This document shows positions 46,580 through 56,400 of a stretch of 64,000 bases of DNA, in pieces. The stretch lies in assembly GCA_020639095.1 (NCBI GenBank), contig JACKHH010000009.1, positions 52,556 to 116,555 of the forward strand, in the 5' to 3' direction. This DNA is from Phycisphaerales bacterium. Lineage in GTDB: Bacteria; Planctomycetota; Phycisphaerae; UBA1845. The position numbers and the translations under genes were made by a program. A model generated the notes under the pieces. It ran no database searches. It was not told where the DNA came from and saw nothing but the letters and a program-made list of their open reading frames with translations. Every line of letters begins with the position of its first letter. Position 1 is the first letter of the stretch.

Positions 46580-47187
46580 CAGCCTCCTTGCTGAAAACCA
46601 ATGATAACCTACTAAAGTGTGACTGATCGCGCTACACTAAAATCTAAAATGCTCTAGGCACGGCGCGTGCCGACTTTCTGTCGTGCTACCGATTCGGATT
46701 TCGCACGACCCCCGAACATCCACGCGATCGCCACGGAGGTCACGCATGACAGGAACGCTTTCTCAACATCATTCTGAACAATTCCCGGCCATAGAATCCC
46801 CTGCTCACTGAGCGACAACCGATCGGGCAAATCCTTCCGTGGCTGCGTTCGACATACCCGGACTTCGACGTGACGCGATACATGCAACCCGCGCGTGCCT
46901 TTTGCACGCTCCGTCACAAGCTGATTTGGCGGCGGGAGCGCGACTCCGAACTTTACGATATGCGCGTTGACCCGGACGAAAAATATGACATCGCATCGTC
47001 CGCGGTCGCGGTGCGTGATCAACTCATCGCCGAGTTGCAGCACACGATGGAAGGCATCGAGCCGCACCCGACGGCGGGCGAGGCGTTCCGGACGACCCCG
47101 AAACGCTGGGCGCTCTGCGTGCGCTGGGTTATATCAGGTAATCAAGTAGCACACAGAAATGCGCGACCTGCCGAAGTTGGCGAGCCC

Positions 47188-49059
47188 TCACGGCAGCCGC
47201 TGGCGGGCCTCTTTCAGTTTCGGAGCCACATCTGGGCCAACACGGTCACCATCAATCTCAAGAGCGCGCTCGTACTCGTGAATGGCCTTGGCATATTGAC
47301 CGCCGCGGACGTAGTAATCGCCACGTAACATAGGGATTGCCCCCATGAGCGGGTCAAGCGCCTCCGCAGCGTCGAGCGTCTCCAGCAGTGCTTGATCATT
47401 ACCGCTTTGAAAGTATATCCACGCAAGCCGAAAAATGAGCTCGGAATTAGGCCGGCGTCTCACAAACTGCTCGAGAACAGCTGCGGCCTCCGGCCAGCGC
47501 TTTAGCTGCAGAAATGCCTGCGCTTGAAACATTACTGGCACATCCCAATCGGGGTTCTCTGCGGCCAAAGCACGACAACGCTCAAGCGCCTCGTCATATC
47601 GACCAGCGCTCAGATGCTCTTTGATGACATTCATTGCCATCAGTAGCTCAACCTCGTCCTTCGCATCACACGGTTGAGGAGCAGAATCCAGCGTGCTGTC
47701 CAGGTAACCTAAACCAGCCAAGCGTTCCCGATCCTCCGGTGCGAGTTGGCGACTGGCACCTATCGTCGACGGTGCTTTGTCGTGCGCAGCCATCAGCACT
47801 TGTAGACTGCTCTCAAGCTTCCGACTCGTCTCGACACGCCGATCATAGAGATTGTCGAGCTCGCCGGGATCTCGCGATAGATCATAATACTCCGGCCGCG
47901 GAGCAAGGATGAACTTGTCAACATGACGGCGCAGACCGTACAGCGGCGCACAATTGAACACCTGCCGAACATAGTATGACTCCGTATAAATCTCTCGGTC
48001 CGATGGCGCCGGGTCGAGCAAACTCAGACCTTGCATTTCAACTTCATGGTCAATACCGAGCATGGCGAGAATGGTCGGCGTAACGTCAATGACTCCAACA
48101 AGGCGATCATCGACTCGGTATCCCTGCCTAAAGAGACTCGGACAAGACACGATGAGCGCACCGCGCATGGTGGATTCGTATATGAATAGCGAGTGCCCGG
48201 GCTCCTCATGCTCCATCAGGGCTTCACCGTGGTCAGTGGTTACCACAATGAGAGTCCGTTCGTATAACTTGCGCGCCTTCAATTCGGAAAGTACGCGCCC
48301 AAGATGTAGATCCACGAACGCAATCTCTGCATCATATGGACGTCCGTCAAGTTCAGGACGGAGACCTTGGAGCGGAGAATCATACGGTGAATGCGGATCG
48401 TAGTAATGGATCCAGGCGAAGAACGGTGATGTCGTTCCGGAATCCAGCCGACTCCGAAACCACTTTAGGAAAGAGGCCGTCGTATCATCCGCACGGCGTT
48501 CATTGTGCTCGGTCAAGACTTGACGGACTGCGTTGTCGCCGACCTTAAAGTCATAGTAGTCAAATCCCTGATCGATTCCAAAGCGAGAGTCAAGAACAAA
48601 ACTGGATACGAATCCCCCGGTATCATACCCTTCCTGTTTCAATAGCTCCGCCAACGTCGTAACTTCCGGCCCGAGTCGAAACGCCCCATTCGCTCGAGCG
48701 CCATGCATTGGCGGATCCAAGCCGGTCATGATCGTGGAGTGTGAGGGGAGAGTAATCGGCACACTCACCGTAACGTCATCAAAACGCACTCCATGGCCGA
48801 CCAGCGAATCGATATTCGGGGTCATCGCATTGGCGTGACCATAGCAACCCAGGTGGTCCGGCCGGGTGGTGTCAAGCGTGACAAGCAACACGTTGAACCC
48901 CGCAGCCGCTCCGGCCTTCACAACATCGCAAAGAACGATTGGCGTCGTGGAATCACTAGAGAATGTGCCATGGTTTCGTGTCGCGCGCCACAGCACAAGA
49001 GCGCCGAGTGTCACTACGGCTATTAGGGCAACGCCCATTCGCGCGCGTTTCATCTCCAT
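47188..49059 (-). CDS. Sulfatase-like hydrolase/transferase with C-terminal TPR
   Basis: A 623-residue protein: membrane anchor at residues 8-24, then a sulfatase (alkaline-phosphatase superfamily) domain with LLVTLDTTRPDHLGCYG (Asp63) and ITLPSHSTIMTG. The residue at the usual formylglycine position is Thr103 (T-L-P-S-H), not Cys or Ser. Metal-site blocks HYYDPHSPY and VVTTDHGEALMEH are present. The last 150 residues are tetratricopeptide-like (GRYDEALERCRALAAENPDW, GGQYAKAIHEYERALEID). The start at 49059 is four bases after the stop of the preceding gene and has GGAAGGA nine bases before. It may be an envelope phospho- or sulfo-transferase rather than an FGly sulfatase. The substrate is unknown. 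Confidence 0.86.
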   Translation of the reverse strand: MEMKRARMGVALIAVVTLGALVLWRATRNHGTFSSDSTTPIVLCDVVKAGAAAGFNVLLVTLDTTRPDHLGCYGHANAMTPNIDSLVGHGVRFDDVTVSVPITLPSHSTIMTGLDPPMHGARANGAFRLGPEVTTLAELLKQEGYDTGGFVSSFVLDSRFGIDQGFDYYDFKVGDNAVRQVLTEHNERRADDTTASFLKWFRSRLDSGTTSPFFAWIHYYDPHSPYDSPLQGLRPELDGRPYDAEIAFVDLHLGRVLSELKARKLYERTLIVVTTDHGEALMEHEEPGHSLFIYESTMRGALIVSCPSLFRQGYRVDDRLVGVIDVTPTILAMLGIDHEVEMQGLSLLDPAPSDREIYTESYYVRQVFNCAPLYGLRRHVDKFILAPRPEYYDLSRDPGELDNLYDRRVETSRKLESSLQVLMAAHDKAPSTIGASRQLAPEDRERLAGLGYLDSTLDSAPQPCDAKDEVELLMAMNVIKEHLSAGRYDEALERCRALAAENPDWDVPVMFQAQAFLQLKRWPEAAAVLEQFVRRRPNSELIFRLAWIYFQSGNDQALLETLDAAEALDPLMGAIPMLRGDYYVRGGQYAKAIHEYERALEIDGDRVGPDVAPKLKEARQRLP

Positions 49060-49063
49060 TGGC

Positions 49064-51073
49064 TCAATCCTTCCGGCTCTCTGACAACTCACGGCAGGGC
49101 TGACGCCGTTTGTAGAGCGCAATTCGGCCTTCGATTTGTGCGGCTAGGTCAGCATCGTGCTGTTCTGTGGCCATGCGCAGCGCCTTTTGCGCCGCGTCCA
49201 ACGCTTCGTCGAAGCGGCGCGATTCAGCGTAGGCCGCAGCCAGCGCATCCAGACCTTCTGCCGCCGGACCATAGGTATTCAGAATTGTCTGCGCCACCTC
49301 CACCGCCTCGCGCCCGTTCCGCACGCTTCCGTCCGGACAGCACGCAAGCATTCGCGCCAACCTAACCTGTAACGCGGCGTTTCCCGGACTGATGGCCACA
49401 CCTTCCCGAAGGGCGCGCATTGCATCTCTGTAGCGCTCCTGTGTCACGTACATCTCGACAAGAAACTCGTGAACTGGCGCAGCCGGATCGACTTCCAATG
49501 CTTTGCGAAACCGCTCTTCGGCACACGCAATGTCGCCCCGTTTCCCGCAGATCAGACCTTGAGTAATGTATGCACTCGGGTAGTTCGGATCAATACGAAT
49601 GACATCGGCGCATTCATCATAAGCTTCGGATAGCATTCCCTTTATCATCAGTGCGCGAGCTACGGTACAACGCGCTCCGGGAGCATCAATATAGGCCTGC
49701 GGAATGCCAGGATTCATAAAGACATAGAGCAGTGCAAAGGCGGCGCAGCCCACAATAAGGCGATGCCAATCACGCCGGGTAGCCAACATCCACAAATGCG
49801 ACGCGCCGACCGCAGCATAGATTATAAAAAGCGGCAAGACCGGAATTCGGAATCGGCAATTGACAAAGAACACGATTACCGACGCGACATATAGCAACGT
49901 AAACACCAGCAACGGAAGGCTCCGGCCCATTTGCTGCCGGCTGTACCAGAATCCAAGCACCGCAAGCGGAGCGACGATCCCGAAGCGCAGCGGAAGCCAA
50001 CGAACAAATGGTGCGTAGCGCGCGGTGAAGAAATACATGTTGGACACGCTCGGCACTTCCAGATCGTTCCAGAAGTACTGGAACTTCTGCCACATCAACC
50101 CTGCCGCGTGCGCTGGAGAGCGCCTCATGAAACGAAGCGCTTTCTTGTAATAAAAACGCGATACCTCCGAAGGCTTCAGTGAGTGCCCGGTGGATCGCTC
50201 AGCGATATAGACAACATCCTCCTTAAGACCCCACCAGTCGCGCCGCGCTCCAGGAAGGCGCGCCGTCTTGCCATCGGTGTACTCATTGTTGCCAATGTAG
50301 AAATTCGGACCGCCCTGCCAGGAGATGAGTACCGCATCCCCACCGCGCACATAGTTCAGCACGGTGATTGGCAAGATAGGCACCATGAACGCCAGCAAGA
50401 ACAGAGCGCCGTCCACAACGCCGGAGCGCCATTGATGCAGTCGGCGAAGGGCAACCCAAATTGCGGCGACTGGAATGAACAACAGCACGTTCGGTCGGTT
50501 TATGGCAGATAGCCCCAATACCAATCCGGCGAGCAACCAGCCAACGCGCCCACCAACGCGCCGCGTGCGCAGCAGAAGCCATAGCGCAAGCAGGTTTAGG
50601 AACACGCTGAGTGATTCCATTAACAGCTCGCAATCGTAATAGATCAACGCACCATATGTTGCTGCCCCGAGCCCCGCCAGGATCGCAACGCGCAGTCCAA
50701 ATGCTTCGCGTCCAAGTAAGTAGACAAGTCCGGTCGAAACGGCTCCAAGGAGTATTTGAATGATGCGTGGCGCTAGATACGTAGATCCGCCGAACCAATA
50801 GATTGAGGCGAGGAACCACGGGTACAGGGGGGCACGGAAGTATGGCAATTGCAAGTACGACTCGCCATTGACTATGGCACGAGCCCATTCAACATGCATG
50901 CGTGCGTCAAGTACCGGCTGGTCGAACAACGGGTTACTGCGAGCTTGCAACAGGTAGGCGGTACGCAGGCCAAGTGCAAGCAAGACGATGCCCAGCAATA
51001 TCAATAGCTCAAGTTTCCGCGGCCTCGTGCGTACAGGAACGTTGACTGGATCAGGTGTCGTATTATCGCTCAT
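49064..51073 (-). CDS. GT-C glycosyltransferase (PMT/GT39-like) with C-terminal TPR
   Basis: A 669-residue protein. Residues about 20-430 hold some ten membrane helices in the ArnT/PMT_2 pattern, with the first-loop acidic residues in DQPVLDARMHVEWARAI and the YFRAPLYPWFLASIYW block. A large periplasmic loop (NFYIGNNEYTDGKTARLPGA) lies before the last helices. Residues about 480-650 are tetratricopeptide repeats (YPSAYITQGLICGKRGDIAC; RFDEALDAAQKALRMATEQ). Such enzymes move a sugar from a polyprenyl-phosphate donor to a protein or lipid outside the membrane. It sits between two sulfatase-like/TPR genes in one minus-strand unit, so sugar addition and phosphate/sulfate chemistry may act on the same envelope target. 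Confidence 0.85.
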   Translation of the reverse strand: MSDNTTPDPVNVPVRTRPRKLELLILLGIVLLALGLRTAYLLQARSNPLFDQPVLDARMHVEWARAIVNGESYLQLPYFRAPLYPWFLASIYWFGGSTYLAPRIIQILLGAVSTGLVYLLGREAFGLRVAILAGLGAATYGALIYYDCELLMESLSVFLNLLALWLLLRTRRVGGRVGWLLAGLVLGLSAINRPNVLLFIPVAAIWVALRRLHQWRSGVVDGALFLLAFMVPILPITVLNYVRGGDAVLISWQGGPNFYIGNNEYTDGKTARLPGARRDWWGLKEDVVYIAERSTGHSLKPSEVSRFYYKKALRFMRRSPAHAAGLMWQKFQYFWNDLEVPSVSNMYFFTARYAPFVRWLPLRFGIVAPLAVLGFWYSRQQMGRSLPLLVFTLLYVASVIVFFVNCRFRIPVLPLFIIYAAVGASHLWMLATRRDWHRLIVGCAAFALLYVFMNPGIPQAYIDAPGARCTVARALMIKGMLSEAYDECADVIRIDPNYPSAYITQGLICGKRGDIACAEERFRKALEVDPAAPVHEFLVEMYVTQERYRDAMRALREGVAISPGNAALQVRLARMLACCPDGSVRNGREAVEVAQTILNTYGPAAEGLDALAAAYAESRRFDEALDAAQKALRMATEQHDADLAAQIEGRIALYKRRQPCRELSESRKD

Positions 51074-51166
51074 GAATTGACCTGTCGATTATTGGGCAAT
51101 AATGACGACCGCATATTACCCCCGCCTTGAGATTAGTGCGCAATTGATCGCGCGACGGGACTCAAG

Positions 51167-53029
51167 CTAGTTCACAAGCTGGCGAGCTTTATTGATCTTC
51201 ACATCGATGTCAGCCCCTATGCGATCTTCGTCTACATCCTTAGCTTTCAGGTAGGCGTCCAGCGCATCATGATAACGCTTCTGCTCCATGTAGACATCGC
51301 CGCGCAGCATGTAGGCAGCACCGTAGTCCTTGTCACCCTGAATTGCTGTCGCGATTTCATGCAGACACTCATCGTATCGTTTGTCCGCGAACAACCCTTT
51401 GGCGTAGTCGAAATGCGATTTTGCGGATGAGCACTTCTCAGCGAACGCGCCCAACGCTTGCGTGCCTTCGGCACTACGACCCAACGCCAGGCAAATCCCC
51501 GCCTCCGTGCAAACCGGTGCGTCCCAGCACTCGCTTTCAGCCGCAACCTGCCGGACCAATTCCAACGCTTCCTCAAGCCGACCGGAGTGCTGCAAGTGAA
51601 GCACGTCGGTCATCTTGTTGATAACCTTGATCTGGTCCTTCGGATCTGGAAGATCGTCACCGGACGCAGCTTCTCCACTTACATATCCGATCGCACTAAG
51701 CTTCGCCATGTCAGATTGCGTCACCGGCGTGGCCGTCGAATGCCCCGCAATGTTCGGCATCGCCGCGCGCAGCGCCGCGAGTTGCTCTTCCAACTGCTCG
51801 GCAACCAAAGGCTTGTCCTTGATCAGACTGTGCGACTCTGCCGGATCCGCATTGAGATCGTAGTATTCGCTTGTCGGCGCGAGGATGAACTTGTCCTCGT
51901 GGCGGCGCAATCCGTAGAGCGCGGCGCACGCGTTCATCAGCGGGAATTCCGTTTCGATGTAAATCGCGCGATCTGGATCCAGCGGCGAACGCAGAGAGCG
52001 CCCGCTGAGATCGCCCGGCGCCGTGATGCCCATCAAATCCAACACTGTCGGCATGATGTCCACGGTGCCCACTACGCGATCGGCTACCCGCGACGGCTTG
52101 TCAAAAAGCACCGGGTTCGACAGGATCAGAGCACTGTGCAGCGTGGACTCGTACAGGAAAATCCCATGGTACGCTTCGCCGTTGTGATAGAAGCCTTCAC
52201 CATGATCCGTTGTGAAGACGATCAACGTGGAATCGCGCAGGCCCTGCGCATCGATCTCTTTGAGTAAACGCGCGAGTTGCGTATCGGCGAACGCGATTTC
52301 CGCGTCGTAGGGCCGGCCTTTGTATTCATCCAGCACGGCGAACGGCGCGTCGTACGGATGGTGCGGATCGAAGTAGTGCACCCACATGAAGAAGGGGTCG
52401 GTCGAACCCTTCTGCTTGCGCTCCGACAACCATGCGAGCGCGCTGTCAGTGACCGCGTCGCCGCGACGCTCGCTGGTCAGCGAATCGGGATTGGCTCGCC
52501 CCTCGTTGTCGATGTGAAAGTCGTATGTCTTGAAACCCTGGTTGAGGCCCCAGCGCTGATCGAGCACGAACGCCGCGACAAACGCCGCAGTCGCGTACCC
52601 ATTCGTCGATAGGATTTCCGCAAGTGTGTACTGATCCTCGCGAAGGGGTTGACCGTTGTCGCGCACACCGAGTTCGGGCGGATATTTCCCGGTCATCATC
52701 ACCGAGTGCGAGGGCATCGTCAGCGGCACGCTGGTGACCGCGTCCTCGCAGAGCACTCCGTTCGCCGCGAGCGCGTCGACCGTTGGCGTGTTCGCCTTGT
52801 TGTAGCCGTAGCAGCCCAATCGATCGGGCCGGGTGGTGTCGAACGTGACGAAGAGCAGGTTGAAGCCCTTCGCGGAACCGGGCGAGAGCACAGCGGCTGG
52901 GTCAATTCCCGTGGAACGCTTGCCGTTGCCGAAGATCACCCCGAAAACGACCACCACGATGATCACGACCAGGATGACGGGCCGCATCGGGCGGCTGGCA
53001 TTCGATTTCTGTTCGCCGGTTTCGGTCAT
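51167..53029 (-). CDS. Sulfatase-like hydrolase/transferase with C-terminal TPR
   Basis: A 620-residue paralogue of the 47.2-kb gene: membrane anchor (VILVVIIVVVVFGVIFG, residues about 18-34), sulfatase domain with LLFVTFDTTRPDRLGCYGYN, and VPLTMPSHSVMMTGKYPPE, where Thr104 stands at the nucleophile position. HYFDPHHPYDAPF and VFTTDHGEGFYHNGEAYHG complete the metal site. The TPR-like tail (GAAYMLRGDVYMEQKRYHDA; AYLKAKDVDEDRIGADIDV) aligns end to end with its paralogue. ATG 53029 was chosen; TTG 53038 with AGGGAG closer upstream is a credible alternative. It is the first gene of the three-gene minus-strand unit. Confidence 0.86.
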   Translation of the reverse strand: MTETGEQKSNASRPMRPVILVVIIVVVVFGVIFGNGKRSTGIDPAAVLSPGSAKGFNLLFVTFDTTRPDRLGCYGYNKANTPTVDALAANGVLCEDAVTSVPLTMPSHSVMMTGKYPPELGVRDNGQPLREDQYTLAEILSTNGYATAAFVAAFVLDQRWGLNQGFKTYDFHIDNEGRANPDSLTSERRGDAVTDSALAWLSERKQKGSTDPFFMWVHYFDPHHPYDAPFAVLDEYKGRPYDAEIAFADTQLARLLKEIDAQGLRDSTLIVFTTDHGEGFYHNGEAYHGIFLYESTLHSALILSNPVLFDKPSRVADRVVGTVDIMPTVLDLMGITAPGDLSGRSLRSPLDPDRAIYIETEFPLMNACAALYGLRRHEDKFILAPTSEYYDLNADPAESHSLIKDKPLVAEQLEEQLAALRAAMPNIAGHSTATPVTQSDMAKLSAIGYVSGEAASGDDLPDPKDQIKVINKMTDVLHLQHSGRLEEALELVRQVAAESECWDAPVCTEAGICLALGRSAEGTQALGAFAEKCSSAKSHFDYAKGLFADKRYDECLHEIATAIQGDKDYGAAYMLRGDVYMEQKRYHDALDAYLKAKDVDEDRIGADIDVKINKARQLVN

Positions 53030-53038
53030 GCCGTCCAA

Positions 53039-53480
53039 TTCGCTCCCTGTATGGTGGCTACGCTGCCCGTCCGCGAGCTGTTCGCCGCGCCGCCTTCGCC
53101 ATGCATCGCGCGGCCTGTCATTATGTCGGTCGCCCGAAAGCGTGTCTAACGCACGCTCTCACAGCCAGTTGTCGCGAAGGCCGCGATGAATGTTGCGAAG
53201 AAACGTCCGATAGATCGCCGCCCGCCCCTTCCGCGCACCTTGTTTTTGGGGACGCGGGCGGGCTATCATGGATGGTAAGCGGGGAAAAAGCGCGCACTTT
53301 TGGGGCGTCCCAAGCCGCCACATCGCGGTTTGGGCAACCGATATCCTCAGCGGAAGGTGGTCATCGGGCCGCTGGCAGTTGCGCGCTCCGGGGAATTCCT
53401 GCGCACAAGTTGCTCAGGGGCGTCACGACGCTCGGGCAATACTAGACCTACAGAACAGAGACGAACAACCAGTGCCAACC
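53039..53480. promoter_or_regulatory. Divergent intergenic region with candidate promoter
   Basis: A gap of about 440 bases between the leftward sulfatase-like gene and the rightward dehydrogenase gene. TTGTTT (53240-53245) and TATCAT (53264-53269) are 18 bases apart, a plausible promoter for the rightward gene with a long leader. No gene is seen. Confidence 0.35.
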
Positions 53481-56400
53481 ATGATGCGAACAACTCTGCT
53501 TTGCGGCGCGATTGCCGTTTCCTGCGTTGCGGATTTTGCTCGGGGGGCTGATCCGCGTACCGTCGATCGCGGCTCGACACTGGTCGTGCTCGACCAGGAT
53601 CGCCTTGCGGATCACGGCGTGTCGATCGACTGGCCCGGCGACGACGACGCGACAACGTCGGCGGAACGCGGGCTACTCACCGTCGTACCGGGCGCGCGTT
53701 TGGGTGCAGCCAGTGCGTTCACATTGACGCACCGCGAGAGCATCACGCTACGCGGGGCCAAGGGTTCGATCGTGCTCGACGGCTTTGTGCTCCGTGGGCG
53801 CGCGGGGGCATCGAGCATTTCTGTACTCGACGCGCGGAATCGCGCGATGCTCGAGCTGCGCGATATTCGTTTTGAGAACGATCCTGCGACGTCGCTCGCG
53901 TTAATTCATTCCGGGCAGCTTGTCGTCACTCAAATCGCAGCCGACGCGCTCGGCGCGCCATCGCTCGCGGACCAGTCGATCGGGTATCTCGTGACGCGTG
54001 CCGAAATCGTCATGACGCCGGAGGCGATCGCACGCGAGGGTGAAGCTGCATTCGCGCGCAGTCCGAACGCGACGTGCGGCGGCGCGACCGGACCGGACGT
54101 GATCATCGGCGATCTACCGGCAGTTGCGAGCTACGGCAGCATCGGCGGAATCGCCGCGTTTGCGGTCGGCACCACATCGTGCAATCTCGGCGACAACGAA
54201 TTGCTCTGGGTCTACAACAAGAACCAGCACCCGGTCATCGCGCAAAACATGTATCGCATGAAGAACGGGCGGTTCGAGCAGATCGGCATGAGTTGGTTGA
54301 AGCACGGGTTCGCCGCGCTCACCTTTGACATTTGCGGGTGCGGGTGCGTTGATCCCGGCACGTCGCAGCGATTGGGTGTTGGGTGTTCCGATCCGTATTC
54401 GTCAGGCTTGAACGGGTTGCAAACGTATCTTGGCCCGCGATCGGAAGTGAACGCGTTCACCGGGAAATTCCTATACCCGTACGGGTACCAGGATGTTGAC
54501 GGCGACACGATCTACAAGCGTTTGCAGGTACACATTTCCGACATCGACCCCTCGCAGGATGGCGGCGGCACGTACTTCGCGGAAGGGCAATACATCACCG
54601 CCGATGACGCGAACACCGAACCGGACAACAACTGTTCCTATCGCCGGGTGACGTTCAGCGGCGCGGGGGCAGCCTGGTCCGCGTCGGTCGCGGGGATGCC
54701 CGCGACGGTGCGCGGCAAGCCGGCGATCCGCGCCTGGAAGACGGCAGACCCGTCCGTGGTCGAGACCGATGTGCGTATTCCCAATGAAGGCCTGGTGCTG
54801 CTGGCGGCGAAGGCGTCGGACATCGGCGGGGGCATGTGGCACTATGAATACGCGCTCCAGAACATCAACTCCGATCGTTCGATTCGCGGTGTTACCGTGC
54901 CGGTGCTCGACGCCGCCACCGTGCAGAACATCGGATTCCACGACGTGGACTACCACAGCGGCGAACCATTCGACGGAACCGACTGGCCCGGCCTGCGCAT
55001 CAGCGGCGCGGTGCGCTGGATGACCGACACATACGCAGCCAACCCGGACGCGAACGCGCTGCGCTGGGGCTCGCTCTACAACGTGCGCTTCGACGCCGAC
55101 GCCCCGCCGGAAGAGACCACCATCGCACTGGCGATGTTCAAATCCGGAAAACCCAACGACCCCGACACAGTTTATGTGCGTACGGTCGGTCCTGCGCCGC
55201 AACTGCTTGACTGCAACACCAACGGAACAGCCGATGCGTCCGACATCGCGAACGGCGACAGCGCCGATTGCAACACCAACGGTTTGCCCGACGAGTGCGA
55301 AGATTTCGCGGCGGTGCGCATGACGGCGGTCCAGGTTGCGACCGGACTCGCTTCGCCCGTGGCGGCTGCCTCGCCGCCGGAGGATTTCGATCGCCTGTTC
55401 ATCTGCGAGCAAAACACCGGGCGGATTCGTATTCTGAAGAACGACGTGCTGTTGCCCACGCCGTTCCTGGACATCGGCAGTTTGATCAGCGCGTTCGGCC
55501 AGCGCGGTCTGCTGGGTATCGCGTTCCACCCCAACTACGCGAGCAACGGCTACTTCTACGTCAACTACACAAATGTCAGCGGCAACACGATCATTGCGCG
55601 CTACGAAGTGTCCGCCGGTGATCCCGACATCGCCAACGCGGCCTCCGCGGTGATCCTCAAAGCGATCACGCAGGACAGTGCGCTGCACAATGGCGGGCAA
55701 CTGGCGTTCGGCCCGGACGGCTACCTGTATGTCGGTACGGGCGAAGGCACGAGCGGCAGCGATCCACTGAATCATTCGCAGGACGTCAACTCGCTGCTTG
55801 GGAAAATCCTGCGCCTCGACGTAGACGCAGCCGATCCGTACATTCCGCCAACCAATCCGTACGTGGGCACAAACGGGCTCGACGAGATCTGGGCGCTGGG
55901 TTTGCGCAATCCCTGGCGCTTCAGCTTCGATCGGCAGACCGGTGACATGTACATCGCCGATGCCGGTGAGAGCACGCGCGAAGAGATCGACTTCCAACCC
56001 GCGGAGAGCACGGGCGGTGCGAACTACGGCTGGCGCTGCTACGAGGGCACCGCGCCGTTCAATCTCGCGGGCTGCTCGGCTGCTTCGGCGTACGAGTTCC
56101 CGTTGTACGAATACGGCCACTCCGGTGGCGCGTGTACGATCATCGGTGGGTTCGCCTATCGCGGATGCAAGTTTCCGCAACTGCGCGGTACCTACTTCTT
56201 TGCCGATTTCTGTGCCGGTTGGGTCCGCAGCTTCCGACATCATGCCGGCGGCCCCACGCCACCAGCGGTGCAGGATCGCAGCGACGAATTCGCCGCGGTT
56301 GACGGGCTGATCACGTCATTCGCGGAAGATGCTGCCGGGGAGCTGTACGTGCTCACGTTCACGGGCAACGTCTATCGCATGGAGCCTGCGCCGAGCATCG

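Larger units (their letters stand above)
45610..46656 (-). mobile_element. IS630-family insertion sequence
   Basis: About 1.05 kb, bounded by TA dinucleotides (45610-45611 and 46655-46656), the target duplication of the IS630/Tc1 group. The terminal inverted repeats begin TAGAGCATTTT on both ends and stay similar for about 35 bases (GTAGCG, CACA). Inside are two overlapping transposase frames on the minus strand linked by an A8 run. Both transposase parts look intact, so the element may still be active or was so recently. It disrupts a sulfatase-family gene. Confidence 0.92.
45462..47141 (+). pseudogene. Sulfatase-family gene split by IS630 and further decayed
   Basis: Left of the element the frame reads a lipobox-like FVYGCKPHNE and then PNVVLIVL. 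Removing the element and one TA copy joins CTA to GGCACG and restores VVLIVLGTARADFLSCY in frame, the usual start of a sulfatase-family domain with DTxRADxLSCY. One frameshift follows, then TTP-NIHAIATEV. Most of the core is missing. The C-terminal piece (from about 46815) reads FCTLRHKLIWRRERDSELYD then MRVDPDEKYDIASS and ends in another frame as LGALRALGYIR at 47141. Thus insertion, frameshifts and an internal deletion all occurred. It was a fourth member of the local sulfatase-like family. Confidence 0.85.
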
